A stretch of DNA of 64,000 nt from Luzula sylvatica (taxonomy: Eukaryota > Streptophyta > Magnoliopsida > Poales > Juncaceae). Under the pieces are notes generated by a model. The model was not told the origin of the DNA. It worked only from the letters and a program-made list of their open reading frames with translations, and ran no database searches. The DNA is taken from positions 1,436,001 through 1,500,000 of the forward strand of contig OX326958.1 in assembly GCA_946800325.1 (NCBI GenBank), read 5' to 3'. Positions 48,401 to 57,984 of this stretch are shown piece by piece (the stretch's first letter is position 1; each line of letters begins with the position of its first letter). Made by a program: the position numbers and the translations under genes.

Positions 48401-50138
48401 TAAGGTTTTGAGAAGGGAAAGTTACGGCAAGGGATTTCGCTGAGTTTCCTTCAGTGAGAATGAGAGTGCATTTGTCAGAGTTTGGTCCACCCGCATCATG
48501 AGCGTCTTCGAGTTTTGGAATGCCTCTAATTATCTCACACTTTGTACCGTCAGTCTTTTTTAATTCTTCGCTTAATTCATAATCGGCCCATATCAGGCGA
48601 TTTCTGACAGATTTAGTCACTACGATATAAACAAAAAAATAAATGTCAAATATCAGTACTAATTTAATGAGTGAAATGAAAAGAGAAATTATTTACCATC
48701 ATTGAGAAAAACTTGAGAGAGTTGACATTTAGTGCTGAAGGTGCTCTCATGAGTTGTCAGTTTATCCTTGGTTTGGGAAGCAAAGCAAGGATTGTGAATT
48801 AGAGCATTGACAAATACCCACAAGTGCCTCTTCACATTATCTGGTTTGAGTTGCGCACTCTTGTTTTCCTTGTTGACCTCATTCATTATATGCTTGACAA
48901 TTTGGTTTGTCACGTAGTCAACATGAGTCCCTCCGTTTCTGGTCGCAATTCCATTCACAAAACTCACCTATATAGATAAATCAAGTGTAGTTTAGTCAAG
49001 TACAAAATGTGCGTATGAGAGAGAAAAAGAAGAGAGAAACCTGTCTGAATGTGCCGTCACTTTGAGTAACACCAATCTCCCAAGTTTGCTCACTATTTAC
49101 TGTCTCCATCATGCTACAAAAATGGACAATTATAGTTAAATCAAAGTTCGTGCTAAAAGGTCATTAATTGGTTTCAGATTCAAATTTGAATGATACATGG
49201 GTTCACGGCAACAAATGGGACGCGACGCCAGGTACAAATTGGCGTAAGCAGTGGACTTAACCGTTACTTCCTCTCCATTCAATTCAATTTTAACAGATTC
49301 GCCTAGCATACAAGCCAAATCGTCAACACGTTTTTTCATGAGCGCGACCATATTGTCTTCTAGACAAAGTAAATCGAGTTTCTCAAGATCTGGCATGAAG
49401 GTGACTTTCGTCAAGTTATTTGAAGATCTGCTACATATTAAAATTTCTGGCTCCTCCCTTTTCCCCGTGTTGTGAGAAAATACCTACAATAAAAATTGAA
49501 ATTTCTGATTTTAGATGAAAATTACTGTTTTATACATATCATAAAAATGACTGAACTGTATTTGATACGTTCAAGATCTGTATTACAAAAGTAAAAATCA
49601 AATAAATAATTTAAAGAGAAGATGAAACCTGTTTATAATTTTTTTTTCCACCTGAAGTCTCTACAGAGAACTGAGTTGTATAATTACCACCTGTCGAGAG
49701 ATGACCGAAGATCAACTCAGGCAGGTCCGCTCTCTCCTCGGCAGGGATCTCAAGAGGGACTACATCCCCATTATTGTACACGGAAATACAATTACCCTCC
49801 ACGTCAATATTTACCTTCACCAAATCCATCTTCGGATCTCTCTGCTTCTTATCAGCAACACTAACGAGGATTTCGTCAAAGATCTCGTACAAACCCGCCA
49901 CGTACGTCACGGTACGGTAGAGAATCTCGTTGTTATCGTACAGCCAGCGTGTCTCCTTGCATTTCGTGACAGATCCGTTGGAGGTGTCTGGGTGTGTTTC
50001 TTGGTGCGCCGTGCTTGGCTGCGGAGGAACCTCGTTAGCGGTCTCCATGGCGAGGAGAGAGCACGTCTCTTCGATCGTCTTCTCGGGAGCATCGTGCGTC
50101 GTGCTTGGCTGCAGAGTTACCTCGTTAACGGTGTCCAT
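45436..50138 (-). CDS. TOP2: DNA topoisomerase II-like protein, ATPase-degenerate
   Basis: TOP2 passes duplexes through a transient double-strand break, driven by ATP. Exons (minus): 50138-49629, 49483-49197, 49113-49041, 48967-48697, 48619-48426, 48350-48021, 47946-47836, 47763-47599, 47519-47334, 47258-47103, 47028-46895, 46814-46646, 46570-46385, 46299-46113, 46044-45995, 45923-45597, 45519-45436. They total 3,420 nt, one open frame of 1,139 residues. TOPRIM is present (LTEGNSAKSLAV, usually EGDSA; MADPDHDGSHIKG). The winged-helix domain has SGYHHGEASFAGTI and the active-site Arg-Tyr in HASARYLYTKLSP. In the GHKL ATPase the N-box reads EILVSVAD for EILVNAAD, the G1 box NNGDVVP for NNGDGVP, and about 26 residues with GRNGYGAK are deleted between GGNY and FSVET. 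The acidic C-terminal region is absent (Arabidopsis TOP2 is about 1,473 residues). Intron 8 has a GC donor. The exon 2 donor is tentative. Confidence 0.88.
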
Positions 50139-50189
50139 GGCGAGGAGAGAGAGTGAGAAGAGAGTGAGAGAGAGCGAGTGAAAGAGGCG

Positions 50190-51430
50190 TTAAAGTAGAG
50201 AGAGAAATTAGAAAAAGGTGTGTTTTTAAAACAACAATATTACACACCCCGCACTTTGGAACCCGCTTTCACCCCGCATGAATATACATGGAATGTTATT
50301 TTGAGTAATTAATGCATATAATGAGCAAATTAAGAAATTTAAGAGCCAATTATCAGGTGCGGGTAGATTGGGGGATATTAAATGCGGGGTGCATAACTTT
50401 ATTGTTTTTAAAAGCTTCTGGTGTTGGTGTTCTAGAGAGAGAGATGAAGAGAGAGATGACAGACAAAGCAAAGAAACTATTGGTGTTTCTAAAAATAAAC
50501 AGTTTCCTTTTCTGAGTAGTGAGTGATAGAGACTTGAGGGTTTCGACCAAGTGTAATAAAGCCTCTTGTTTATTCAAATTTTGAAATATCGGAATACGAA
50601 ATCACGGATTTTCAATATCCAAGATATGAATTCTCGGATCTTTAATTAACCTGGATATAGAATCTGCCTTGCATGCATTTTAAGGGCCGCGCTCCCTTGA
50701 GTGCGTATCCGCCTTGCATGCATTTTTTAGGGTTTGAGGGCCTAAGTACAAATCTGTATTATGTGCATTTAGTGGGTTTAAGGGCCTAATTGCATATCTG
50801 CATACATGCAGTTTTGAGAGTTTAATTTGAGAAATATTAGTTTCCTGTTTTTATAGATTGTATTAGGTTTATTGGAAATCCAACTTGTCAGGGGTCTTGT
50901 CGCAACATGACCAGGGCTGAATCAGTTCTTTTAAGAAAAAATAATAAAGGGTTGAATTATAACATAAATTATATGGGATGTTTGAACTTCTAAGGGACTT
51001 CATTGCAAAATGACCAAAATATGAGGGACAAACGAGACCAGAAATTACACATGCATATTTTTTTTCTAACATATTTTGTATAAATAAATGAAAACACAAA
51101 ATTAGAATAGTCAAGTCATTCCAATCCTCAAATTCTATAATATTAGATTAGATTCGCCAACGCATTGTCCTGGTATTCTACTTTTCCACATTTATATTCG
51201 GGTTTCTTTTTTAAATTTTGTTGTATCGATGATGATGTAAGAAAAGTTCTTCCAAATACAACAATACAAACTCTCGACACACATATTTCTACGCACAATA
51301 ACACATAACCACTCCAAATGGGGAGCAAATCACGAAAAATTAACCATCCTTACAATTAATTAATAAGCCCCCCTAAAAGAAAAAACTAACGAAATCAACC
51401 TTTTCACTCCGAGGCTATTTTCGTCTTAAT
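50190..51430. other. Intergenic between TOP2-like and PP4c genes
   Basis: Probable TOP2 upstream region. At about 50,660-50,815 the unit GCATGCATTTT with AGGGCC/AGGGCCTAA recurs three or four times with drift. No gene seen in the remainder. Confidence 0.5.
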
Positions 51431-53041
51431 TTTACAAGAAGTAATCCGGAGCCGGCTTCTTCGTCGGAATCCCTCTCGATTCCTAATTAAAAATATTAAA
51501 AAAAAAAAAAATTAGCCATGCAAATCTCTGTGTATTCGTGAGAGAGAGAGAGAGAAAACTAACATGAGGCGCAGCTTCAAAAACCCTAAATTGCTTGTTA
51601 AGATTCTCATCCAGCGACATTACCGCACCTAAAAATATCAAAAATAAATAATAAAATAAAAAACGCAACAAAAAAATCCAACAAAAACATGCCTGTAACA
51701 GTAATTAGGAGCGGACCAAACCGTAACAATCTGATTATTAAACATCCATTTATAACCCTCCATGACCAACTGATGCGCGCGACAAATATAATCAATGTTA
51801 TTCGTATGGTTGAAAGCCACGACGACATTTCCGCCAAAAAGAAACCCGGCTCCGCGCGGACTCAATCCCCACCCGTCCACCGCGTCCTCCGGGTCCGACC
51901 ATAACAGATCGCACATGGCCCCGTCGTGCGGTACCTCCTGCTTTCTGTCTATCGTCCTTATCTGTGACAAACAAACAAACAAACAAATACGTGTTTTCGT
52001 CCTTATTGAAACAAACAAACAAATGAACAAACTTTTTTGTTTTAAAAAATTAAATAAATAAATAAAAGAAATCAAGAATGGTTCTAGCCTGATCTAAGGA
52101 GGTGATTGTGGGAGAGAGGCCTCCGTGAACGCTGAAGATCTTGTTCTCTATTAATGCCGATAAACTAAAATAAGATTTGTGGAAAAAAAGTATTAAATTA
52201 AAGTGTATATATATATTTTATATTTAAATATTTAACAATAAAAAAAGGACCTGAGATAGTCGAAAATGTCGGTGCAGTATCGCCATACATTAACCGATCC
52301 GTATTTACGAAGACATTCGTCATAGAATCCGTACACCTGTTAAAATTTTGAAATTATTATTTTTCATATATTATTAAAAATAAAAATAAAATAAACAAAA
52401 AGGTTAAAACCTGGGTAATTTGTCTACTCTCGTGATTCCCGCGGATTAGGGTTATTCGATCTGGGTATCTTACCTGATAAATAAAAAAAATTAAATAATT
52501 TTGAACAAAATTATTATATGAAAAAGAAAATAGGATACCTTCAAGGATAAAAGGAGCAAAAAAGTCTCGACAGAGTAAACCCGCGATCGACAAAATCGCC
52601 CAAAAATAAATAATTGGTTTTGGGGCAATCGCCACCAACTTTGAATAATTCTTTCATGTCGTAGAATTGGCCGTGTATGTCGCCACATATCTGATTGGGA
52701 ATTAAAATAGAACTAAATTTGATTGGTTCTGATGGTCAAACCATAATTGGTACAGATGAGTTATTTAATTGCAAAAATAACTCCTAATTTTGAACGAACT
52801 TCTTCGATTTTATATTTCAGCAAGCAAGTTCTAGTTTCAAATCGACCAATTATAAAGTACAATAAAATTAAATAATGAAAAAGATAAGAAAGAGAATTAC
52901 TGTAACTGGGGCATCGACTCGTTGAACATTGCTTTCTTCTACGAGGATCTCCATGGCCTTCAAGCAGAGTGCCTTCACCTCAGATTCCTTCAATGGCTCG
53001 CACCTCTTTAGCTGCTCTATTTGTCTATCTAGATCCGACAT
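51431..53041 (-). pseudogene. PPX: PP4 catalytic subunit (PPX) gene with frame lesions
   Basis: Ser/Thr phosphatase of the PPP family, catalytic subunit of PP4. Exons (minus): 53041-52901, 52690-52539, 52473-52411, 52336-52251, 52164-52089, 51961-51693, 51628-51564, 51482-51431. Starts [19 protein letters not shown] and ends KKPAPDYFL, the PP4c C-terminus. Metal-binding motifs GDIHGQ, GDFVDRG and RGNHESRQ, then HGGLSP and SAPNYCYR, are all present. Two disruptions: exon 2 has one base fewer than required after DRGF (AAA instead of AAAA on the plus strand near 52,577-52,579), and exon 7 reads CGNVAG-stop, as if one of two 14-bp repeats GCGGTAATGTCGCT had been lost. Introns 5 and 6 would need GC donors. 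A GT donor at 51,699 would skip the second lesion in frame (PNYC then AVMSLDEN). Either a young pseudogene or sequence errors; sequence between the lesions is highly conserved. Confidence 0.85.
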
Positions 53042-53399
53042 CCCTTTCTTTTAGCTCTGCCTCCCTCCTCAGGATCGATCTTCTCTCTAGAGGCGAACGA
53101 GCGAGCAAGCGAGGGAAATTATAAGGGTTTTAGGGTCGAAAAATAGGGAGAAGAGAGAAGAAAGATATCCCCTTTTAAGAAATTGGGCCATCACGCAAAT
53201 TATTATCGCCCAACACGCCTGTATGTTTTTTTTCTCCTTTTATTCTCATATTAAGTACATTAAATAGCATATAATGAGGGAGAAATATGCAATGGGAGAA
53301 GAAAGAGTAAGGATATAATTTATATAATGCAAATGAGGTGAATGAAAAATATATTAGAAAGAAATGTTTTCATGTTAAAATATTGGTTATATATATATA
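53042..53399. other. PP4c upstream region
   Basis: Probable 5' UTR and promoter of the PP4c gene, with CT/GA-rich sequence at 53,085-53,170, then AT-rich DNA. No other gene seen. Confidence 0.45.
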
Positions 53400-54160
53400 C
53401 TAGCTTTATCCCCGCGCAATTGCGCGGGATGTTTTTTATATAATTATTTAAATAGAATCAAAGCGCATGTGTTTGAACTAAATTAATCTAATCATGACAT
53501 ATTTGCAAATATCATGATGTCAATAGATGCATAAGGTTCATAAAATTAGTCTATCACGGATATTATTTTCTAATATAATTTGTATAAATATCATTTGTTC
53601 ATGTGCTTCTAAAATTGATTAATATAATCAGGACATATTCGCAAATTTTAATATGTATGTAAAATAGGAAACAAAGACCAAATGTAAAAAATGACCAAAA
53701 TGTGAAATAAGAAAAAAGGATCAAAACGTAAAAAAAGATCGAAAAGTAAATAAAAAGGACCAAAATGTAAATAAAAATGATCAAAATATAAATTAAAACT
53801 AAAAAGGACCAAAATGTAAATAAAAGAACCAAAATGTAAATTGAAATGTAAAAAAAGACCAAAAAGTAAATAAAAAAGGACCAAAATATTAATAAAAAGG
53901 ACCAAAATATAAATTAAAAATAAAAAGGACCAAAATGTAAATAAAAATGACCAAAATATAAATTCAAAAATGTAAAAAAGGTCCAAAAAGTAAATAAAGA
54001 AGGACCAAAATATAAATAAAAAAGACCAAAATATAATTTTTTAAACTAAAAAAGGACCAAAATATAAATTAATTAATTTTTTTTTACACAAAGGTCCCTG
54101 GTGACGTGGAGCTCTAGAAATGCAAGAATTCTTGCAACTTTATACATAAGATAGAATAGA
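53400..54160 (-). mobile_element. Non-autonomous Helitron, ~760 bp
   Basis: On the minus strand the 3' end is CCCGCGCAATTGCGCGGG (53,411-53,428, a perfect palindrome), then GATAAAGCTAG and T: a hairpin followed by CTAG. The probable 5' end is TCTATTCTATCTTATG at about 54,160. No Rep/helicase frame. The interior is mostly a minisatellite. Confidence 0.7.
53676..54075. repeat. GACCAAAATGTAAATAAAA minisatellite
   Basis: About fifteen degenerate tandem units of (AAAAA)GGACCAAAATGTAAATAAA with drifting spacers, inside the Helitron-like element. Minus-strand frames rich in Phe/Ile/Leu here are artefacts of the repeat. Confidence 0.88.
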
Positions 54161-54560
54161 ATATATATATGGTACAATGATTTTGTGGCTTTGTTTATAT
54201 CATTTGACTTTTATTTATCTATTGTACAAAAAAATATGATAAGAATAATTAGAGTACCAAAAATAGGATTTGACTTTTACATATTGGTTGTTTATTTATT
54301 TATTTATTTTTGTTTTCATGTATTTTTGAAACTCTAATTCTTTTTGTTTTCTATTTTTTTTATTATATAAAAATATATATTATTCTGTTATTTATTTGGA
54401 AAAAAAGTTTTTGGGAAGTTTTATCTAACATTTCCTGGATGGTTATAATTACAAAACTATAAATTATTATGTAGCTTGATAAATATAAGCATGCAAATAA
54501 TTATTAACAAGACGGTCGATACTTTTCTTGATAAAAATAGTGTGATACTATTGCAATTGT

Positions 54561-54806
54561 ATTATATTATTATTATTCATATATAATTATTAATAAAATA
54601 ATTCAATTAAATTTATTTTTAATTCATACATCACGAATAATAATTTAATTTTAATATTAATAAAATAATCTAATACAATTTCAATTTCAATTGTATTATA
54701 TTATTTTATTAATATTAAAATTAAATTATTATTCATGATGTATGAATTAAAAATAAATTTAATTGAATTATTTATTAATAATTATATATGAATAATAATA
54801 ATATAA
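54561..54806. repeat. Long foldback, ~115-bp arms
   Basis: Left arm 54,561-54,680 and right arm about 54,689-54,806 are near-perfect reverse complements, separated by about eight bases (TCAATTTC). Shared blocks include TTCAATTAAATTTATTTTTA and TTAATATTAATAAAATAAT with their complements. No coding content. A transcript would form a long hairpin. Confidence 0.9.
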
Positions 54807-54989
54807 TTATATTAAAATAAATATTAACAAACATATTATATTATATGATTTAATTAATATTAACAATAATATAATAATATTTATTTAATATTAACAATAA
54901 TATAATAATATTTAATAAATTTTATTAACAATTATATATATATTAAGGGTCCAAAAGAGAAAAATGGCTGGAAAAATAAAAAAATGTTA

Positions 54990-55465
54990 CCGAGTTTTTA
55001 AATCTCGGAATAAAAAGAGCACCAAAATCCGTAGCTATCATGACATTTTGTCTTTTAGTGGGGGAGATTTTAAATTTCGTTTTCTATTTTTGTCTTTTAG
55101 TGGACGAGATTTTAAATCTCGTTTTCTATTTTGTCTTTTTCTAGACCGGGTTTTAAAATACCGGTTTGTGTAGTTAATTAACTTTGACAACTGATTTTTT
55201 TGTTAATGAAGGCTTAATCCGGCGGGTTTTTAAAATTCGGTGTTTACTGTTAATTAATCCTACGGGATTTTAAAACCCGACGTTTAGTGTTAATTAATTA
55301 TACGAGATTTTAAAACCCGGCGTTTACTGAAATTAATGCTACGGGATTTTAAAACCCGGTAGTTTTTCTTTAATACTGCAAAATCTGACAGAACACTGTT
55401 TTGAGGCTAATTAAACCGGCGGGATTTTAAAACCCGGTAGGGACTGGATTTTAAAATTCGTTCGA
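54990..55465. repeat. Array of palindromic GGGATTTTAAAACCCGG motifs
   Basis: About nine copies of a palindrome-like core (C/G)(C/G)GGATTTTAAAACCCGG, or the weaker GAGATTTTAAATCTCG, spaced 40-60 bp apart. The 3' copies (from about 55,215) are embedded in units with CGTTTACTGTTAATTAAT; the 5' copies in units with TTTTCTATTTTTGTCTTTTAGTG. No frame supports a protein repeat. Confidence 0.75.
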
Positions 55466-55594
55466 GGTTATATTTGAAATATTTGCAAAAAAAAAATTAT
55501 TTTTTGAATAAATTTTTCATACAAGGCCACATGCATAAATGCACCAAAAAAATTCCTAATTTCTTTCTTGAAATACAGACGTGGATGCTTTTAC

Positions 55595-55830
55595 ACTATT
55601 CATCCTGAAAGTAAATTTTTTATTGTTTTCACCTTCATCTTGGATAAAAAGTTGTACAAGTAGTAATCTTTTACTTAATTAAATTTCAAAATATCCTCCA
55701 TTAATTACTTTCTGTTTATGCACACATCAAGGGTGATGTGTGAAATAATAATAGTTTATGCATTTTTGTGGGAATTTGAGAAAGACATTTGTGCGTATAA
55801 AAGCATTCAAGTCATTTTATATTTTAACTA
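55595..55830. repeat. Block Y fragment, copy 3 (leader part)
   Basis: Diverged copy of about 21,416-21,650, including GTACAAGTAGTAAT and TTATGCATTTTTGTG, then GAGAAAGAC. Older than the Y1/Y2 duplication by its lower similarity. Confidence 0.8.
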
Positions 55831-56419
55831 AAAAACTTGTACAGGCTACATCAAATATTTGCTTGTAATTTTGAACCGTCGGATGGAAAAATCGAAGGTC
55901 CAAAATGAAATCCCGTACTTCACTACATATTTTCGGGTTTTTTTTTGGTTTTTTTAGTGACCCTGCACATGTTTACGAGGAAAACCCGGTTCGTGGTCCT
56001 TGGCAACTCTCTTCTTCCTCGTCAATAGATATGCTTCTGTTTTCTGTCTTATATTTGTTTGTGTAGTTACCAAGCATTCCCCTCTTTTCTAGTTGCTTTA
56101 TTTTTTCCTCTTTGGACTATAGCCATGTTGCCCTCTCTCTCGTGTCATCCATTTGCCTCAGGTTAAAAAATATAACCCAAGCCCCCCTCTCTCCTCTCGT
56201 GTGTACTGCTATGTAGTACTCAATTTCAAATTTATTGAATTTTTTTTTTGACCAACTCGAAAAATCATTTCTGTTCTCACGTTATTTTGGAGGTATATAC
56301 TAAATATTAAGTTGTGCCCAGTTTATTGAGAAACAAATTAAACTTCCCTAACATCTGAACAATTGGAGGTTTCTAGTGTTGTTGTTTGAGCTTTCATTGA
56401 ACTCGAAATTAAGTATAAA

Positions 56420-57210
56420 CTAGGAGATTATCCGCGCTTCGCGACGGTTTTGTTTCATTTGTTTTAGCACACACATAATATATAGTTATGATTTTTCGGA
56501 TCAAATATAAGACTTTATGAAAATTAATATCATATTGATTAAGGAAATTTAATGACGACAAAATTATTATATTATTTTTTAATATGACACGTTACGAAAT
56601 ATTTATTTTTTACTTTAATGCAAAACATAAAAAAAAAAATGTCACTATAAAATAATAAAACAACATTCGTGGACATAAACAAAAATCAAAATCATATGAC
56701 ATTTTAAATTTTCATATCTAAAATTAAGAATAATAACATTGTAAAAATTAAAAAAAATTATTGTGTCTGATAAATTTTATGTTTCGTGTTTATTATTGAA
56801 AAATATTATATAAGTTAAAGAAATTTTTGGTGTTTAGTAAATAAATATCTTTCATTATTTTTTTATTAAAGATTAATATGAAATAGTTTTAAGTAAAAAT
56901 ACAAATATAACATAATTGTTTTAAAAATAATAATTATTATTAGGATGTGCAATTTATTTCAATTATATTTTTAAAAATAATAATAATTAGGATTACAAAT
57001 CATTAATGTAATTATATTTTTTTTTATATTTTTTTTTACATAATTATTTTCATAATTTTAAGTTAGAGAAAATATTGAATATATGATAATAACATACTTA
57101 TTAGCATGTGCAATTTTTTTCAATTATAGTTTTAAAAATAATAATAATTAGGCTTACAAGTCATTAATGTAATTAAATTTTTTTTTTACATAATTATTTT
57201 CATAATTATC
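56420..57210 (-). mobile_element. Helitron 3' end and AT-rich interior
   Basis: Read on the minus strand, CCGTCGCGAAGCGCGG (56,432-56,447), then ATAATCTC and CTAG followed by T, has Helitron 3' form. Sequence up to about 57,210 is AT-rich with an imperfect direct repeat (TTTTAAAAATAATAATAATTAGG at about 56,960 and 57,130, given here in shortened form). It separates the two Y3 fragments, so it probably inserted into that block. 5' end not identified. Confidence 0.55.
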
Positions 57211-57430
57211 CATCTCAAAGAAGGTAATCTTTTTTCAAAATTGTAAATACTCGTTACTTAATTGTTCGAAAATTTTAAACTATGCAGATGAATTTAAAGA
57301 TTTTTTCTCGAAATTTGGCAAAGTAAGCAATCAAGAGATCATTAAAGACCACCAAACGAATCGGTCTCGTGGTTTTGGTTTTATTATTTTTTATTCGGAA
57401 GAAATTGTAGATGAATTACTCGCCTTATAA
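57211..57430 (+). pseudogene. RRM gene fragment (copy 3)
   Basis: Matches the end of exon 4, intron 4 and most of exon 5 of the two-RRM gene (exon 5 equivalent 57,288-57,424, EFKDFFSKFGKVS through RGFGFIIF). It is cut after CTCGCC. The exon 4 end reads CTCAAAG as in copy 2, while AATCAAGAG matches copy 1. Non-functional. Confidence 0.9.
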
Positions 57431-57565
57431 GGCCTGTTAATTAGGTAGTATTTTCTTTTCTCAAATTAGTATCACAAACAATGGTCGAGCTTGTAGATGA
57501 ATTTAAATATCTTGGATTGAGCTACATTGTAGATGAATTAGGCGAGAAATTATTAACAGGCCTGT

Positions 57566-57694
57566 ATGAGCTTTTCTATCACAAACAAGGTAGTATTTTC
57601 TCGCCTAATGAACTTTTCTATCACAAACAAGGTAGTATTTTCTCGCCTAATGAACTTTTCTATCACAAACAAGGTAGTATTTTCTTTGATTTTA
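57566..57694 (+). repeat. 42-bp direct repeat, three units
   Basis: Three near-identical units of 42 bp (ELFYHKQGSIFSPN if translated), at 57,569, 57,611 and 57,653. They sit between the RRM exon fragment and resumed block Y trailer (about 57,690-57,850). The 87-codon frame at 57,481-57,744 is created by this triplication. Confidence 0.92.
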
Positions 57695-57855
57695 ATTTCG
57701 TCTTTCTTTTCTCAATTTTTGGATTTCAATTATTTCACTTATAGGTTTAATTAGGGTTTTTTTGTTCCTCAATCCTCACCTTATAAATCGAACGACCATT
57801 ATTTTGTATAAATTAGTGGACAATTGAGCTAATTAAGAGCAATTTCAGTCACGAT
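57690..57855. repeat. Block Y fragment, copy 3 (trailer part)
   Basis: Matches about 25,430-25,610 and 36,300-36,440 (TTTGATTTTAATTTCGTCTT through TAAATTAGTGGACAATTGAG). It is followed at 58,535 by the F-box gene, the same order as the RRM block plus F-box remnant at 25,616. Confidence 0.85.
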
Positions 57856-57984
57856 TTTACTGATTAATTCCTTAAAAAATGAACATGGATCCATATGGGC
57901 CGAATAAGGCCTGTTAAAATTGTATTTTAAGGAAAAAAAAACTACATTGATGGAAAAATACTAAATTGATGAACTTCCTAAATT

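Noticed and set aside
53599..53986. Phe/Leu/Ile-rich minus-strand frames resembling membrane proteins
   Set aside because: Produced by the GACCAAAATG minisatellite; no start context or conserved domain.
57566..57694. CRISPR-like array
   Set aside because: Adjacent 42-bp repeats without spacers in a plant nuclear context; a tandem triplication.
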